Part shown: positions 21,631-32,717 of the stretch, in pieces
Layout of the letters: each line of letters starts with the position of its first letter
How positions within the stretch are numbered: position 1 is the first letter of the stretch
Notes under the pieces: model-generated
Seen by the model: the letters and a program-made list of their open reading frames with translations, nothing else
What the model was told of the DNA's origin: nothing
Database searches by the model: none
Position numbers and translations under genes: made by a program
Source: Lactarius indigo
Taxonomy: Eukaryota > Basidiomycota > Agaricomycetes > Russulales > Russulaceae
DNA length: 64,000 bases
Direction: 5' to 3'
Assembly: GCA_025766275.1 (NCBI GenBank)
Contig: JAFKAC010000056.1
Coordinates: forward strand, 310,001-374,000

Positions 21631-23390
21631 CAGTATTCCATGCGTCACTCCTGATGCCATACAAAGAAACCGCCATACATGGAAAGAACTTTACGGAACC
21701 ACCCCCAGATCTAGTAGATGGAGAACAGGAGTGGGAAGTCAAGGAAATACTAGAAACAAGACGCCACAGGAACCAGTTACAGTTCCTAATCAAGTGGAAG
21801 GGATACTCCGATGCACACAACAGTTGGGAACCAGAAAAGAACCTCAACGCCCCAGAACTTATTCAGGAACACTTTGAAAGCAACCCCAGAAGCGAAGGAG
21901 CAAAGCAATGGCTAAAACGGAAGGAAGTAACAGTACGAACAGCAACCACCTTCCCCACTAGTTTCCTCACCATGCCCTCTCGCTCCTCCTCTGTAGAACG
22001 TCTTGTTGCTCGTGCCATGGAAAGAGGCTCCTTTGACGAAACACCCTCTGTCACACCCTCCTCTGGCTATTCTCCCTTCCCAGCACAACCCCCTTCCTTG
22101 CCTTCACTCATCCAGGAACCACAACCCATCGATCCCACCATGCCCAGCGTCATAGAAACAGAAGGAGGAGGAATAACCCTTCGCGTTCCCCCTCCTGGAC
22201 ACACAGCTCCCCCTACTCCCGAGATACACCGACCTACCACCTCCCCCCCCGATCCTAGAGTGACCATGGCTCGTCTCAGCGAAATAATCAACGACCCAAT
22301 CATGGACGCACTCCCCATTGACTATGAAAGGATGCACATCACTGCCAAAGAAGACGACGACCCTGGCTACCCCTTCTTCTTGAATGACCCCTGGAGCAGC
22401 CGCTATGTCCACTTCCTCATCCCTGATGACACTGACCCAACCTCGTACATCTGAAAGGATGCCAAATGGATCAAGATCAGTGAAAACAAAGAAGATGTCA
22501 TCGGCACCATGGGCAAGAACCTCCCTCACTATGGTCTCCCCCTTTTCCTCCTTCCCAGAGACGACGACCCCCACAATCCAGCTCCCCCCATCACCCCAGC
22601 TCAGATGCAGAACTTGGACGAAGCTTCCCCCACAGCCAGACAAGTCGATGAAGTCCTAGAAGACCTGAAAGATGACCGCCTCACAGCAGAAATCTCCAGG
22701 ACTCGCCGACTCTTGCGAAACCAGAAGGCCCTCCGAAAGGAGATTGAAGGCCTGTACAAGGCAATGGAGCCTCTCAAAAGGCACCTCCTCAACATGGACA
22801 TGCAACTAACCAGCACCCGAAGAAGGCTGCAAGAACACAAGGCCTATGTCCGGATTGCAGACCGATGGCTCACACTACACCCCCCTCCTCCGGAAGAAGA
22901 AACTCACCCCTTTGAAGTCCACCACATTCCTGCCCCTGCTCCACCTCGCTACCACTCCATGCCAAGACTCCACGACGAACCAGAAGGACCTAGCCCCTCT
23001 GCAGAAAGGAAGAAGAGACGCAAGCGCAGAGCCAACAAGAAGGAGACTGGCACCATTCGACTTTGTTACAGGTGTCAGTCTGAAGACCACCTCTCCTTCG
23101 CCTGCCCTCAAAAACAGAAGTTTTGCTGGAGGTGTTCTAGCACTGACCACTTCCCCTATCAGTGCCTCTGGCCAGCCCCAGAAGAACGCACTCAGTGGTG
23201 TGGCAAGTGTTTTACCAGCAACAGCCACGAAGAAATCAAGTGCCCCAAGTATGAAAATTGTCGCAAGTGTGGGGCCTATGGTCCCTTCAACTTCCTTTGC
23301 CAACATCGCTGCCCCCTCCCTCGCGAAAGCACCCCCTCCAACGATGTAGACAACGATGTCTATGACCAGATGGACTTCGAAGCACTCTAG
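21631..23390 (+). pseudogene. Family B pol 3' fragment (second copy)
   Basis: Starts in the C-terminal part of integrase (VFHASLLMPYKE) immediately after LTR 2. It continues through the chromodomain and the full accessory tail to YDQMDFEAL. The interior segment 21631-23416 is 1786 nt, the same length as the matching segment 19267-21052, so there are no indels. A TGA at 22452-22454 replaces the CGA of the longer copy. The start of pol and all of gag are missing, so it cannot be functional alone. It is read as the 3' half of an older B element interrupted by another B element. Confidence 0.9.
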
Positions 23391-23416
23391 GGAGAGTTGA
23401 CTTAGAGAGGGGCTCA

Positions 23417-23986
23417 TGTTATGATCCGACGCTTCGGACCTAAGTCACAGTATGTCTCCACCCTGCCTTCCCCTTTCTGTACTATACCTTGTTACCAAAG
23501 GAGCTACTGTTACTAGTGGCGCTGTTTCTTTGATCCGAACTTCTGTTTACTCCGTTTAGTCTCTTTGATATTGTGTGGACTTGTGTTCATGTTGTTTGGA
23601 ACCCTGTCCTATATAAACCTGTACCATAGACCGTAGGAAGCCAGACTTGGCTTTGTTTGCAATCTAGCAACCTTGCCTCCGTACTTTGGTGTGACCTCGC
23701 CTTATCCCTCTCTTCTTGTGCATCCCCTACCTCAGTCCCTAACCAGGACACTTCGAAGTCTTTGCAGTTGAACTATATCAACACGTTACACCTGTTATAC
23801 TCTGTGCACTAGCAAGATCAAGTGTAGAGAAGTGTTAGACACTTCGGACGAGGAGTCCTACATAACAGAGTAGTGCTGCACCTTGTGCCACACTTTTATC
23901 ACTCGTATTTTATAGCAATAAGACAACAGAGGTCTTCGCTTGATACTTGTGTGATTCGGAACCTTTAGAACCCACGCCCCTGCTAG
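23417..23986 (+). repeat. Family B LTR 3, last 9 bp displaced
   Basis: 570 bp of B LTR stopping at CCCCTGCTAG; the terminal GGCGTAACA is missing because the family D LTR begins here. By eye it is nearly identical to LTR 1. Confidence 0.9.
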
Positions 23987-24083
23987 TGTTATGACTTCCT
24001 TGGACTCGTCTCTTTCCTCGCCATTACTTCCTTCCCACACTATACGAGCCCTGTATAACTACGCGGACTTTACGATTACCCGG
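23987..24083 (+). repeat. Family D 5' LTR, first segment
   Basis: TGTTATGACTTCC through ...TTACCCGG, then interrupted by the F element. It continues at 36127; 97 plus 471 nt gives 568, equal to the 3' LTR. Confidence 0.9.
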
Positions 24084-24935
24084 TGATACACCCGGCGCGC
24101 CGCTAAGCGTTAATTTTCGCTAATCTAAGCTAATACGACAATATGCGGCAGACCGGCCCAACCGGCCCGTCTAGAGTACTGCGATCGGTCACTCTCGGCG
24201 GCGGGAAGAGCGGCCCGTGGTGATGGGCCGAGACACCCGAATATTTTAGCCGCATATGCGAACGGTAGCCTACTGCTACAATCACGGGTGCGGCCCCAGC
24301 GCGGGGTACGGGACGGTGCCTATATTAGCGCGGAACATGTGAAAGCCCCAGAAACCAATCAGGGCCGACATGGCGAATAGCGACATACCGGAGCGGCCGA
24401 GCAGAATCACAGGCGCGGCCATGGCGCGAATAGGCAAAGCAGCACCTAGGGTTGGTAAGGCGACACCCCAGAGAAGAGCGGATCAGACCGGCGTGGGTTT
24501 AAGGCAGGAGAGTAAGATGGACGTTCAGCAAGGGAAAAGCGGCGAGGTGCGGATTCGGTCGGCGAGCGGCAGCACATAAATAGCTCTATACCACAGGTAC
24601 AAGAACAGCAACCTTCGGGGAGCCCATAGCGACTTCATTCTATTCATACGCTCATATCCTACTATTCGATTATCTACGACATCTATTCTATTTTGATTTC
24701 GCGAAGCACCCGTGTGTGCGTATTCGGCTATACCTCGGCTATTCGCAGCCCCGCGTCGCGTTAAGACTACATCGCTCTCACCTCGGTCGGCTCCGGCTCG
24801 TTCGGTCCCGCGTCGGTGCGCCTTCGGTTAAAGTCGCCATCGGCCGGATTATCGGTCCTATATTCCCTGACTTCTCGAACCCAATATCACTCCTTTACCG
24901 GTCGTTCTTGCGTTTAGCGACGGTTTAGGGTATCA
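24084..24935 (+). repeat. Family F 5' LTR
   Basis: 852 bp, TGATACACCC...GGGTATCA. Partner of 35271-36122. Two differences noticed: GCGCGAATAGG against GCGTGAATAGG, and CGCGTCGGTG against CGCATCGGTG. Confidence 0.95.
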
Positions 24936-24939
24936 TTTC

Positions 24940-24956
24940 TGGTGGCCAACGTGGGG
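24940..24956 (+). promoter_or_regulatory. Family F primer binding site
   Basis: TGGTGGCCAACGTGGGG lies four bases inside the LTR. The TGG start fits pairing with a tRNA 3' CCA; the tRNA species was not identified. Confidence 0.55.
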
Positions 24957-25260
24957 AAGTTGGAATATAGAAGGTTTGCGTGCGCATTAAATAACTAACA
25001 TACTGCCGAGAAGGCGAGAACAGCGAAGTCTACTAGAAGAATTAATCGCGGCCGGATACGACCCGACTCAATCAATTCCAGGAAGCTATCCTAGCCCCGA
25101 AGACCTAACACCCCTTAGCAGCCTTAGTAGCGAACAAAGCGACCCCTCATCCAGTCACTCGGGACAAGAAGAAACCAATAGTGAAAAGGAAGTCGACCTC
25201 ATCCTGTCAAGTCACTCGGCTCCGTTACCCGCGCGCCACGGCGCAACAACAAGATCAAGA

Positions 25261-27786
25261 GTGAAAATCCTAGCACAACAACAGCAGGCGGAAGCGTTAC
25301 CGGCCGAAGAACAGGAAGCAGCCGATCAAAGTGTTAACCAACCAGCGAACACCACAGCATCAGCGACAGAAGATAATAACCGGCAGCCCGGCAGTAGTAA
25401 CCAACGAGCGCAATCGGCGCCGCCTCAGCAAAGCAACACAGCGATAAACCCCGTAGTACCCTCGATAAACCAGAACCCAACTCAAACACAGGCCGTACCG
25501 CAACCGGCCCCAAGACTACCACCAGCAAGAATAAACCAGCCTGTCCCCGCAGCAGCGGTCAACGTCAGAAGGATGCCCCTTGCAGATTTACCCGGAAGAG
25601 GTGAGCGGTCAGCACCTAGTTTTGATGGCGAGCACCCAGAAGAGCTTGGCCGATATTTTGCCGAAGTAGAAGCCCTATACGATAGGCACACAGTAACGAC
25701 CAACGCAGATAAGAAAAGCGGCACACTCAAATACCTTACGACAGCCGCGACCGAAAGAGTATGGAAGACAAGCGACGCGTTAACGGACGTAACAAAAACA
25801 TACGAAGAATACAAAGCCGAGATCTACAAGCTATACCCCGGATCCTCGGAAGACATTCATACAATCCTACACCTGGATACACTAGTAGGACAGCGCGCCC
25901 GCATTGGCATAGTCTCAGAACTGGAACTCGGCGAATACTACCGACAATTCAAAGTAATCTCCAAATACTTGATCGGCAAAAACAGAATGTCGCAGGCCGA
26001 GCAGACCAGAGCGTTCATGCAAGGATTACAGCCGGATATGGAACAACAAGTCAAGCAAAGGCTACAGCTAAAGATGCCAGACCACAACCAGCAAGACCCC
26101 TACAGATTAGAAGACTTGTATGATGCCGCAAGCTACGTACTCCAGGGCCGAGCACCGGTCGCGATCTCTAGCATAACTTCGGCAAGCGCGACACTCCCAC
26201 CGGCAACAGAGATAAAGACAGAGATCCAAACCGCGCTAGCAACCGCGGTCGCGACACTAGGCGAAATGTTCAAAAACGCGCTAGAAATCCAAAACTCAAG
26301 CGAGAAGGCCCGAAACGCCGGAAATCCTAGGCCGATAGGGGAACCAACCACCAAGTGCAACTTCTGCGGAACGCCAGGACACTTCATGCGAGAGTGCGAA
26401 GTAGCGGCCGAATATATGCGACTCGGCAAGTGCAAGCGTAGCGCAGAAGGGAAAATCGTGCTACCATCAGGTGCCGTGGTCCCTCGGCATATCACTGGAG
26501 CATGGCTGCGCGACCGCATAGACGAATACCACAGGCAAAATCCAGGACAAATAGCGGTGGCACAAATGTTACTCGAAATGTCAAGGCCGACGGCATCCGC
26601 AGAAGCGCGAACGGCAAAAACAGTCCGCTTTGCAGAAGAATGCCCAGAACCAGGACAAGCAGGCGTATATGCATTTCGAAGAGGCTTCATACCAAGGATG
26701 GGCGGAAGGACCAGGACCAGGTTCGAACATATGCCGACTGCCCGCATCCAGCAAGAAGACTCAGAAGAAGAGCAAGAAAGCCAGTCGCATCGCAAGGAAC
26801 GACCGCCACACCTAGAAAAGACGATAGAAGCAACAACCGAGGTTGCGGCGACAATAAAGGAACATCCATTCGCCAGAACGCAAGAAGCAGAACCGATTAC
26901 TCTAGGACTGACCCCGGCAACAAATACGGCGAACGACCGCAAAAGCGAGCGTGCTTATACATCAAATACGGCCATATACGACGAAAAGGCAGCAGGAAAA
27001 GTCTACGAAAGGATGATGGAAGCCGAAGTAACAGTGACGCAAAGAGAACTACTCTCGTTAGCACCAGAACTGCGGGCCCAAGTCAACGAAGTAACGACAA
27101 AGCGCCGCGTTGCTCGCGTTAACGCCCAAGAAAGTGTAGAGGACAGTACCGAGGAGGAGCCGAAGCGATCGACAGAATCGCATATGCCGGCGGCATTCTC
27201 GATCGCCAAGCGCACTCCACCGGCCGACGCAATAATAATAGCCGACCCGTATGAGGCGTTACTAAAGGCGCGACCGGCCGATGACGATGGATCGCAAAAT
27301 ACGATCGAAGTCGCGACCGAATCAAATGCCCTACGCGCGATCTTACCGGTAGTCGACGGATCAGAAAAGATAGAAGCCATCTTAGATCCCGGCTGCCAAA
27401 TAGTCGCAATGTCAGAAGAAGTGTGCAACGCACTGGCGATCCCTTACGACCCGAGCATACGGCTCAACATGATCTCGGCGAACGGCGGTGTAGATCAATC
27501 GCTAGGACTGGCGCGCAACGTACCATTCCACGTCGGCGAAATAACCCTCTATCTACAAGTTCACATACTGCGCTCGCCAGCCTATGATATATTACTCGGG
27601 CGGCCATTCGACATACTGACCCAATCCGTGGTGCGCAACTACCGGAACGAAGACCAGACAATAACGATCCTCGACCCGAACACCGGGAAAACGGCAACGG
27701 TGCCGACGGTACCACGCGGCAGCAACCGATTTGCCGAGCGAAGAAAGAAGCAGACAAGCGAACAATCGCAAGACTCGGATTTTTAA
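25261..27786 (+). CDS. Family F Gag-protease
   Basis: 841 residues from a GTG. The same frame is open back to 24991 without an ATG, and those upstream codons (LLEELIAAGYDP) look coding, so the real start may be a near-cognate codon such as the CTG near 25003. A Gln/Pro-rich N-terminus is followed by a Gag domain (about 118-300), a knuckle CNFCGTPGHFMREC (366-379), a charged region, and a retropepsin-like domain near the C-terminus. There the usual D-S/T-G is DPG (ILDPGCQIVAMS), followed by the flap-like ILLGRPFDI. The frame ends TTT TAA at the frameshift site. No internal stops. Confidence 0.9.
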   Translation: MKILAQQQQAEALPAEEQEAADQSVNQPANTTASATEDNNRQPGSSNQRAQSAPPQQSNTAINPVVPSINQNPTQTQAVPQPAPRLPPARINQPVPAAAVNVRRMPLADLPGRGERSAPSFDGEHPEELGRYFAEVEALYDRHTVTTNADKKSGTLKYLTTAATERVWKTSDALTDVTKTYEEYKAEIYKLYPGSSEDIHTILHLDTLVGQRARIGIVSELELGEYYRQFKVISKYLIGKNRMSQAEQTRAFMQGLQPDMEQQVKQRLQLKMPDHNQQDPYRLEDLYDAASYVLQGRAPVAISSITSASATLPPATEIKTEIQTALATAVATLGEMFKNALEIQNSSEKARNAGNPRPIGEPTTKCNFCGTPGHFMRECEVAAEYMRLGKCKRSAEGKIVLPSGAVVPRHITGAWLRDRIDEYHRQNPGQIAVAQMLLEMSRPTASAEARTAKTVRFAEECPEPGQAGVYAFRRGFIPRMGGRTRTRFEHMPTARIQQEDSEEEQESQSHRKERPPHLEKTIEATTEVAATIKEHPFARTQEAEPITLGLTPATNTANDRKSERAYTSNTAIYDEKAAGKVYERMMEAEVTVTQRELLSLAPELRAQVNEVTTKRRVARVNAQESVEDSTEEEPKRSTESHMPAAFSIAKRTPPADAIIIADPYEALLKARPADDDGSQNTIEVATESNALRAILPVVDGSEKIEAILDPGCQIVAMSEEVCNALAIPYDPSIRLNMISANGGVDQSLGLARNVPFHVGEITLYLQVHILRSPAYDILLGRPFDILTQSVVRNYRNEDQTITILDPNTGKTATVPTVPRGSNRFAERRKKQTSEQSQDSDF
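27777..27783 (+). promoter_or_regulatory. -1 frameshift heptamer GGATTTT (F gag/pol)
   Basis: Gag reads G GAT TTT TAA, so the heptamer ends right at the gag stop. The -1 frame GGA TTT TTA AGC continues open into pol. Phase is correct for X XXY YYZ slippage. Confidence 0.75.
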
Positions 27787-30700
27787 GCGTCGATGATTTG
27801 GTAACAAACCAAGGAGAGCTCGCAATAATATTAAATTTCAATCAATCAAGTCAGGAAGCGACAATCGAAGCTTGTGCGCCGCTACCGGCAAATACCACGC
27901 AACAAGACATCGCAGCGGCGTACATTTCTCTATGTGATTCAGAAAACCCCAACCTAAGCACCTACCTTAATACCTCAGAATCTAACAGCAGCGATCAGCC
28001 GGCCCGGCAGGAAGGCAAAAGCATCGCCTTCGCCGACACAAAAGCACCGGCCGCCATATACCTCGGCAAGAAATACAAACCTGTAGCACTCAAAATCAGA
28101 CCGATAGAAACCGAACTCCCGAGCCGGTTCAGAATAGTCCGCGAAATAACCGGCGACCCACTACAAGACCTACCGGCACTACCCACTAAACCAAGCGAGT
28201 TCCGACCGACCGGCCGATATACTAGCGAACGCAAAACGCAATTCGACCTCGCGCACGCCGGTACCTTCTTATTACCAGAAGAACGCAAGCTAATGCACGA
28301 ATTCATGTGCATCCAGAATAAAGCATTTGCCTGGGAAGATGCGGAGCGTGGACACTTCCGCGAAGACTTCTTTCCGCCGATCGAAATCCCTACGATCCCG
28401 CACAAGCCTTGGGCTCAGCGAAACATACCAATACCACCCGGAATCTACGACGAAGTCTGCCGGTTAATAAAATGCAAGATCGACGCCGGCATATACGAGC
28501 CATCGAACTCTTCATACCGATCTCGGTGGTTCTGCGTCGTAAAGAAAGATGGAAAATCACTGCGCATAGTCCACAGCCTGGAGCCGCTTAACAAAGTTAC
28601 AATCAAGCACGCCGGCGTCACCCCATTCACTGATCAGATAGGCGAGCATTTCGCCGGCCGAGCATGCGGCGGCATGCTAGACCTATATGTCGGCTACGAT
28701 GAACGAGGCTTATCACCAGAATCACGAGATTTAACAACCTTCCAATCACCATTCGGCGCCTTGCGACTGGTCACTTTACCCATGGGATGGACGAACTCGG
28801 TCCCGATATTTCACGACGACGTCACATACATATTGCAGCCAGAGATCCCAGACGTCACGGTTCCTTACATCGATGATGTGCCGATTCGTGGACCGGCAGG
28901 TCGGTACGAACTAGCCGACGGAACCGAAGAACGAATATTAGAAAATACCGGCATCCGCCGATTTATCTGGGAGCACTTCCAAGGACTCAATCGAGTAGTC
29001 CAGCGAGTCAAGTACTGCGGCGGCACGTTTAGCGGCCTAAAATCAATACTTTGCGCAGAGGAAATAACTGCAGTTGGACACCGGTGCACACCGCGCGGAA
29101 GGCTACCAGAGGTGGCCCGCGTGAACAAGATCGTTAACTGGGGACCGTGCAAAGACCTATCTGAAGTTCGTGCATTCCTCGGCACTGTAGGAGTGTGCAG
29201 GATATTCATACAAAACTTCGCGAAACGAGCCAACTCGCTCATCAATCTCACTCGCAAAGGCGTTCCATTCGAATTTGGACCGGCGCAAGTTGCGGCCCAA
29301 GAAGATTTAAAGCAGGCCCTCTTGAGTTCGCCGGCGCTTCGGCCGATTGACTACCAATCCGACTCACCGGTAATACTGGCCGTGGACACCTCACCAATAG
29401 CCATAGGGTTTTACCTCTGCCAGGCCGACTCAGCAATGCCGAAAAAGCGGTACTACGCACGCTTTGGTTCGTTGCCGCTAAACGACCGAGAGCGCCGCTT
29501 TTCGCAACCGAAGCTAGAACTATACGGCCTCTATAGGGCACTGCGCGCTTACAAAATATTCATCGTCGGCGTGCGCAACCTAATAGTGGAAGTAGATGCC
29601 AGGTATATCAAAGGCATGCTCAATAATCCAGACATCGCACCATCGGCCAGCGTCAACCGCTGGATAGTATCAATTCTAACCTTTCATTTTGAGCTGCGCC
29701 ACGTCCCCGGAAAGCAGCACGGACCGGATGGACTCTCTCGGCGGCCAGTACAGCCGGATGACGAACAAGAAGAGGAGGAAGAAAGCAGCGAAGAAGAATT
29801 CGAAGATTGGATTGATAACCTATATGGCTTCATGCATATGGTTAACCACCCAGTCGCGGCGCCTCGCACGAACCAACTTCTATACACCATCGCAAGCACG
29901 AACATACCAGAAAAGCGACCATACGAGATGGCCGACGCATTTCCATATGAGCCGAACTACGATCTAATCCCGCGAACGAAAGCGGCCGCGCGAGCCGATG
30001 AAAAACTAGCGGCAGCGCACGACTGGCTGACCTTCCTGGAGCGACCGGAAGGCATGACAGAACAAGATTATACCGCTCTAGTGCGCTTCGCAGCAAGATT
30101 CTTCGTAGACGATGGGCTACTCTGGAAGCGAAACCCGCAGGGGGCCCACCAGAGAGTCCTGTATCGGCACCGACACATTGAAGCGATACACGCGGCCCAC
30201 GACGATACCGGGCACCGCGGCTTCTACGCGACCCGAGCTCTACTAATAGAACGGTACTGGTGGCCATTCATGGGCGACGACATCGCTTGGTACGTGCGCA
30301 CCTGCCATGTCTGCCAGACCCGGCAGACCCAGCAAATCTCAATACCGCCGGTGGTCGCCACCCCCGCACCTTTATTTGCGAAGATGTATATGGACACAAT
30401 GCACCTCCCGCGTGCCGCCGGCTACTCCTACATTGTACAAGGCCGCTGCTCTCTGACCGGATACCCAGAATTTAGAATGCTCCGAAAAGAAACGGCTCAG
30501 GCACTCGGCGACTGGATATTCCAAGATGTACTATGCCGATGGGGAACGCTGACAGAAATAGTCTCAGATAACGGCAAGCCCTTCGTCGCAGCGCTCGGCC
30601 ACTTGGAACGCAAGTACCACGTGACGCATATTAGGATAAGCGGATATAACTCTCGCGCGAATGGCATAGTAGAGCGCGCGCACTTCGATGTGCGGCAAGC

Positions 30701-31406
30701 GCTGTTTAAAGCGGTCGACGGTGAGCAAAACCGCTGGCCGCAGGCGACATATTCCGTATTCTGGTCGGAGCGCGTTACGCCGCGGAAGCATCTCGGCTGC
30801 TCGCCATTCTTCGCGGCGACCGGCGTTCACCCACTGCTACCCTTCGACATCGTAGAAGCAAACTATCTATCGCCCCCACCTGATTCAATACTAGCGACAA
30901 CCGACCTCATCGCCCGGCGGGCGGTAGCTCTACAAAAGCGACCGGAAGACCTAGACCGGCTCAAGGCGAGAGTCCACGAACACCGCAATCGCGTGGCCCT
31001 TCGGTTCGAGAAGGCACATTCGGCAACAATTCGCGACTACGATTTCAAAAGAGGCACTCTAGTCCTAATCCGCAACACCGCGATAGAAAAAGCGCTGAAT
31101 CGCAAAATGCGGCCGCGCTACTTTGGACCACTAGTAGTGGTCTCGCGAAACAAAGGAGGGGCCTACATAGTATGCGAACTCGACGGCACACTGCTACACA
31201 GCACCATAGCAGCCTTCAGAGTGGTGCCGTATTTCGCCCGCGAATATATGGACATACCCGATCTAGAACAACATTTGGACGTCTCGGTCGCTCGGTTGCG
31301 CGAATTGGAAGCCAGTGGCGAACCGGATGTGGACCCACGGCAAGACACCCAGGAGAGCGAAGACGACGAAGATATACCCGAGGCAGCCGAAGAACTCGAC
31401 ATGTGA
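27780..31406 (+). CDS. Family F Pol: RT-RNase H-integrase
   Basis: 1202 residues counted from 27798, entered by the -1 shift. RT motifs include LDLYVGYD (about 294) and YIDD (357-360). RNase H shows LAVDTSPIAIGF and VEVDARY, and the domain ends HGPDGLSRRP (about 648). An acidic linker follows. Integrase has HHCC (HDDTGH...CHVC) and catalytic D866, D924 and E959 (MDTMHL, SDNGKPF, NGIVERAH), a DD35E set. The C-terminus ends with an acidic tail (EDDEDIPEAAEELDM), and no chromodomain is visible. There is no internal stop. Protease lies in the gag frame, not here. Confidence 0.93.
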   Translation, partial: FLSVDDLVTNQGELAIILNFNQSSQEATIEACAPLPANTTQQDIAAAYISLCDSENPNLSTYLNTSESNSSDQPARQEGKSIAFADTKAPAAIYLGKKYKPVALKIRPIETELPSRFRIVREITGDPLQDLPALPTKPSEFRPTGRYTSERKTQFDLAHAGTFLLPEERKLMHEFMCIQNKAFAWEDAERGHFREDFFPPIEIPTIPHKPWAQRNIPIPPGIYDEVCRLIKCKIDAGIYEPSNSSYRSRWFCVVKKDGKSLRIVHSLEPLNKVTIKHAGVTPFTDQIGEHFAGRACGGMLDLYVGYDERGLSPESRDLTTFQSPFGALRLVTLPMGWTNSVPIFHDDVTYILQPEIPDVTVPYIDDVPIRGPAGRYELADGTEERILENTGIRRFIWEHFQGLNRVVQRVKYCGGTFSGLKSILCAEEITAVGHRCTPRGRLPEVARVNKIVNWGPCKDLSEVRAFLGTVGVCRIFIQNFAKRANSLINLTRKGVPFEFGPAQVAAQEDLKQALLSSPALRPIDYQSDSPVILAVDTSPIAIGFYLCQADSAMPKKRYYARFGSLPLNDRERRFSQPKLELYGLYRALRAYKIFIVGVRNLIVEVDARYIKGMLNNPDIAPSASVNRWIVSILTFHFELRHVPGKQHGPDGLSRRPVQPDDEQEEEEESSEEEFEDWIDNLYGFMHMVNHPVAAPRTNQLLYTIASTNIPEKRPYEMADAFPYEPNYDLIPRTKAAARADEKLAAAHDWLTFLERPEGMTEQDYTALVRFAARFFVDDGLLWKRNPQGAHQRVLYRHRHIEAIHAAHDDTGHRGFYATRALLIERYWWPFMGDDIAWYVRTCHVCQTRQTQQISIPPVVATPAPLFAKMYMDTMHLPRAAGYSYIVQGRCSLTGYPEFRMLRKETAQALGDWIFQDVLCRWGTLTEIVSDNGKPFVAALGHLERKYHVTHIRISGYNSRANGIVERAHFDVRQALFKAVDGEQNRWPQATYSVFWSERVTPRKHLGCSPFFAATGVHPLLPFDIVEANYLSPPPDSILATTDLIARRAVALQKRPEDLDRLKARVHEHRNRVALRFEKAHSATIRDYDFKRGTLVLIRNTAIEKALNRKMRPRYFGPLVVVSRNKGGAYIVCELDGTLLHSTIAAFRVVPYFAREYMDIPDLEQHLDVSVARLRELEASGEPDVDPRQDTQESEDDEDIPEAAEELDM

Positions 31407-31764
31407 ACATTCCATAAGCGCGAAAACATGGGCTGCGAAAGAGCCATCTCTGGACTTTAATTTTCTATAGTCTTACTTTATTATTGCTTTTAATCCTATG
31501 CGAACAGTGAAATAACACGCGATATACCCGCTACACGAGGCCGAACCCCAAGCGCACCGAGCACACACATGCCGGCCTAACAAGCCTGTTTCCGCAGTAC
31601 TGGGCCAACTAAAACACCGAACGTCCGCAATAGCCAACGCCCACGGGGACTCTCACATCGAGATAAACAACTTCTCCAGTACAGCAGGAGGCCGCTACAA
31701 GCTCGCTACCAAAATTCTGGGTATACCAGCGCCACCGCTCCTTCACGATCCAACGCGACAGTCC
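31407..31764. other. Spacer between F pol and antisense cassette
   Basis: About 360 bp with no convincing ORF on either strand. It lies where the convergent pol and antisense transcripts would terminate. Confidence 0.5.
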
Positions 31765-32551
31765 TTAGACACCTACCCCAGTCTCACCACCATCGTCCTC
31801 TGCACCGTCTTCCGCGCCAGCAACAAAATAACCTTCGGCGCCAATACCAACGTGCAACTCTACAGCGAAGCGATTAGGCATAAAGCGGCGAAAAAGAAAT
31901 AGGCAAAGCATACCGCGAGGCGAGCGGCCCAGACTCATGATCTTCGGGAGCGACCCTCGCTTGCAAATCACCGTCAGCCGGTCAGATCGCAACTTCGAGA
32001 GGTACCAATAATAGTCCTCGCGCGAAATGTCCCCGGCAGCCCGAAGCGACTCAAACTCGATAGCGGCACGATCATAAACATCCGGGACCTGCTCGCTAAC
32101 CAGCGCTCCGGCGAGACACTCCTCAAGAGCAGCGCTCTGCGTGCGACATATGACCCCTGTATACAGCAACACTCGGCTTCGAACGTGCTCAGTGACCATG
32201 GGGAACTCGAGCAGCCAATTAACATCCGCAAATGGTGCGGCCTCGGTCCGAACAAGCGAACGCAGGGCATATGCGTCGGCCCCCATCTCGCCATCGTTAG
32301 CAGCATCCGCCATCAGCCGAAGATAATCCTAGAAGTGCCCAATCACCATGGAATGAACAAAACACATAGATTTAGCGACGTACCCACGACCCCTGGAACA
32401 AGCGTAGCCACGATGCGATCTGCGGCGCCTGGCGAGGACACTGCGACCAAGTTTCGCCAAACACAAAGAAACTAGTCAAAGCGGAATCGAAGGCAGCCTT
32501 GAGCAAACCCTCGGGCAAGTAGGCATCAGAGTCACGACCGGTATCAGCCAT
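31765..32551 (-). CDS. F antisense gene 3 (two exons), paralogue of genes 1 and 2
   Basis: Predicted exons 32551-32384 and 32328-31765 with a 55-nt GTACGT...TTCTAG intron, phase 0; product about 243 residues starting MADTGRDSDAY. The intron falls right after Trp in LFQGSW, matching gene 2. Exon 2 holds a shared domain: a helical WLLEFP segment, then IEFESLRAAGDISREDYYW, and an acidic Gly-rich C-terminus. It lies inside the F element on the strand opposite to gag-pol. No known family was recognised. Splicing is predicted, not observed, but the joined frame is continuous across the intron and aligns with gene 2. Confidence 0.72.
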
Positions 32552-32717
32552 GGCAGGGAACGTTGGGATCGGCTCACAGCGAACAAGCCGCTTTAATGCG
32601 AGACAACCCGCTACAGACTCTTTTCACATGTCAATGGACGAAGATCGACACAAGCGACACCATTTAATAACGGGTTGTAGTACGCCAATTACAAAGGCCG
32701 GGCAGGTACAAGGAACG

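Noticed and set aside
10038..23417. 180-residue ORFs opposite the B zinc-knuckle region (10038-10580, 20511-21053, 22875-23417)
   Set aside because: Antisense shadows of the same conserved coding segment in three copies; composition follows the sense codons.
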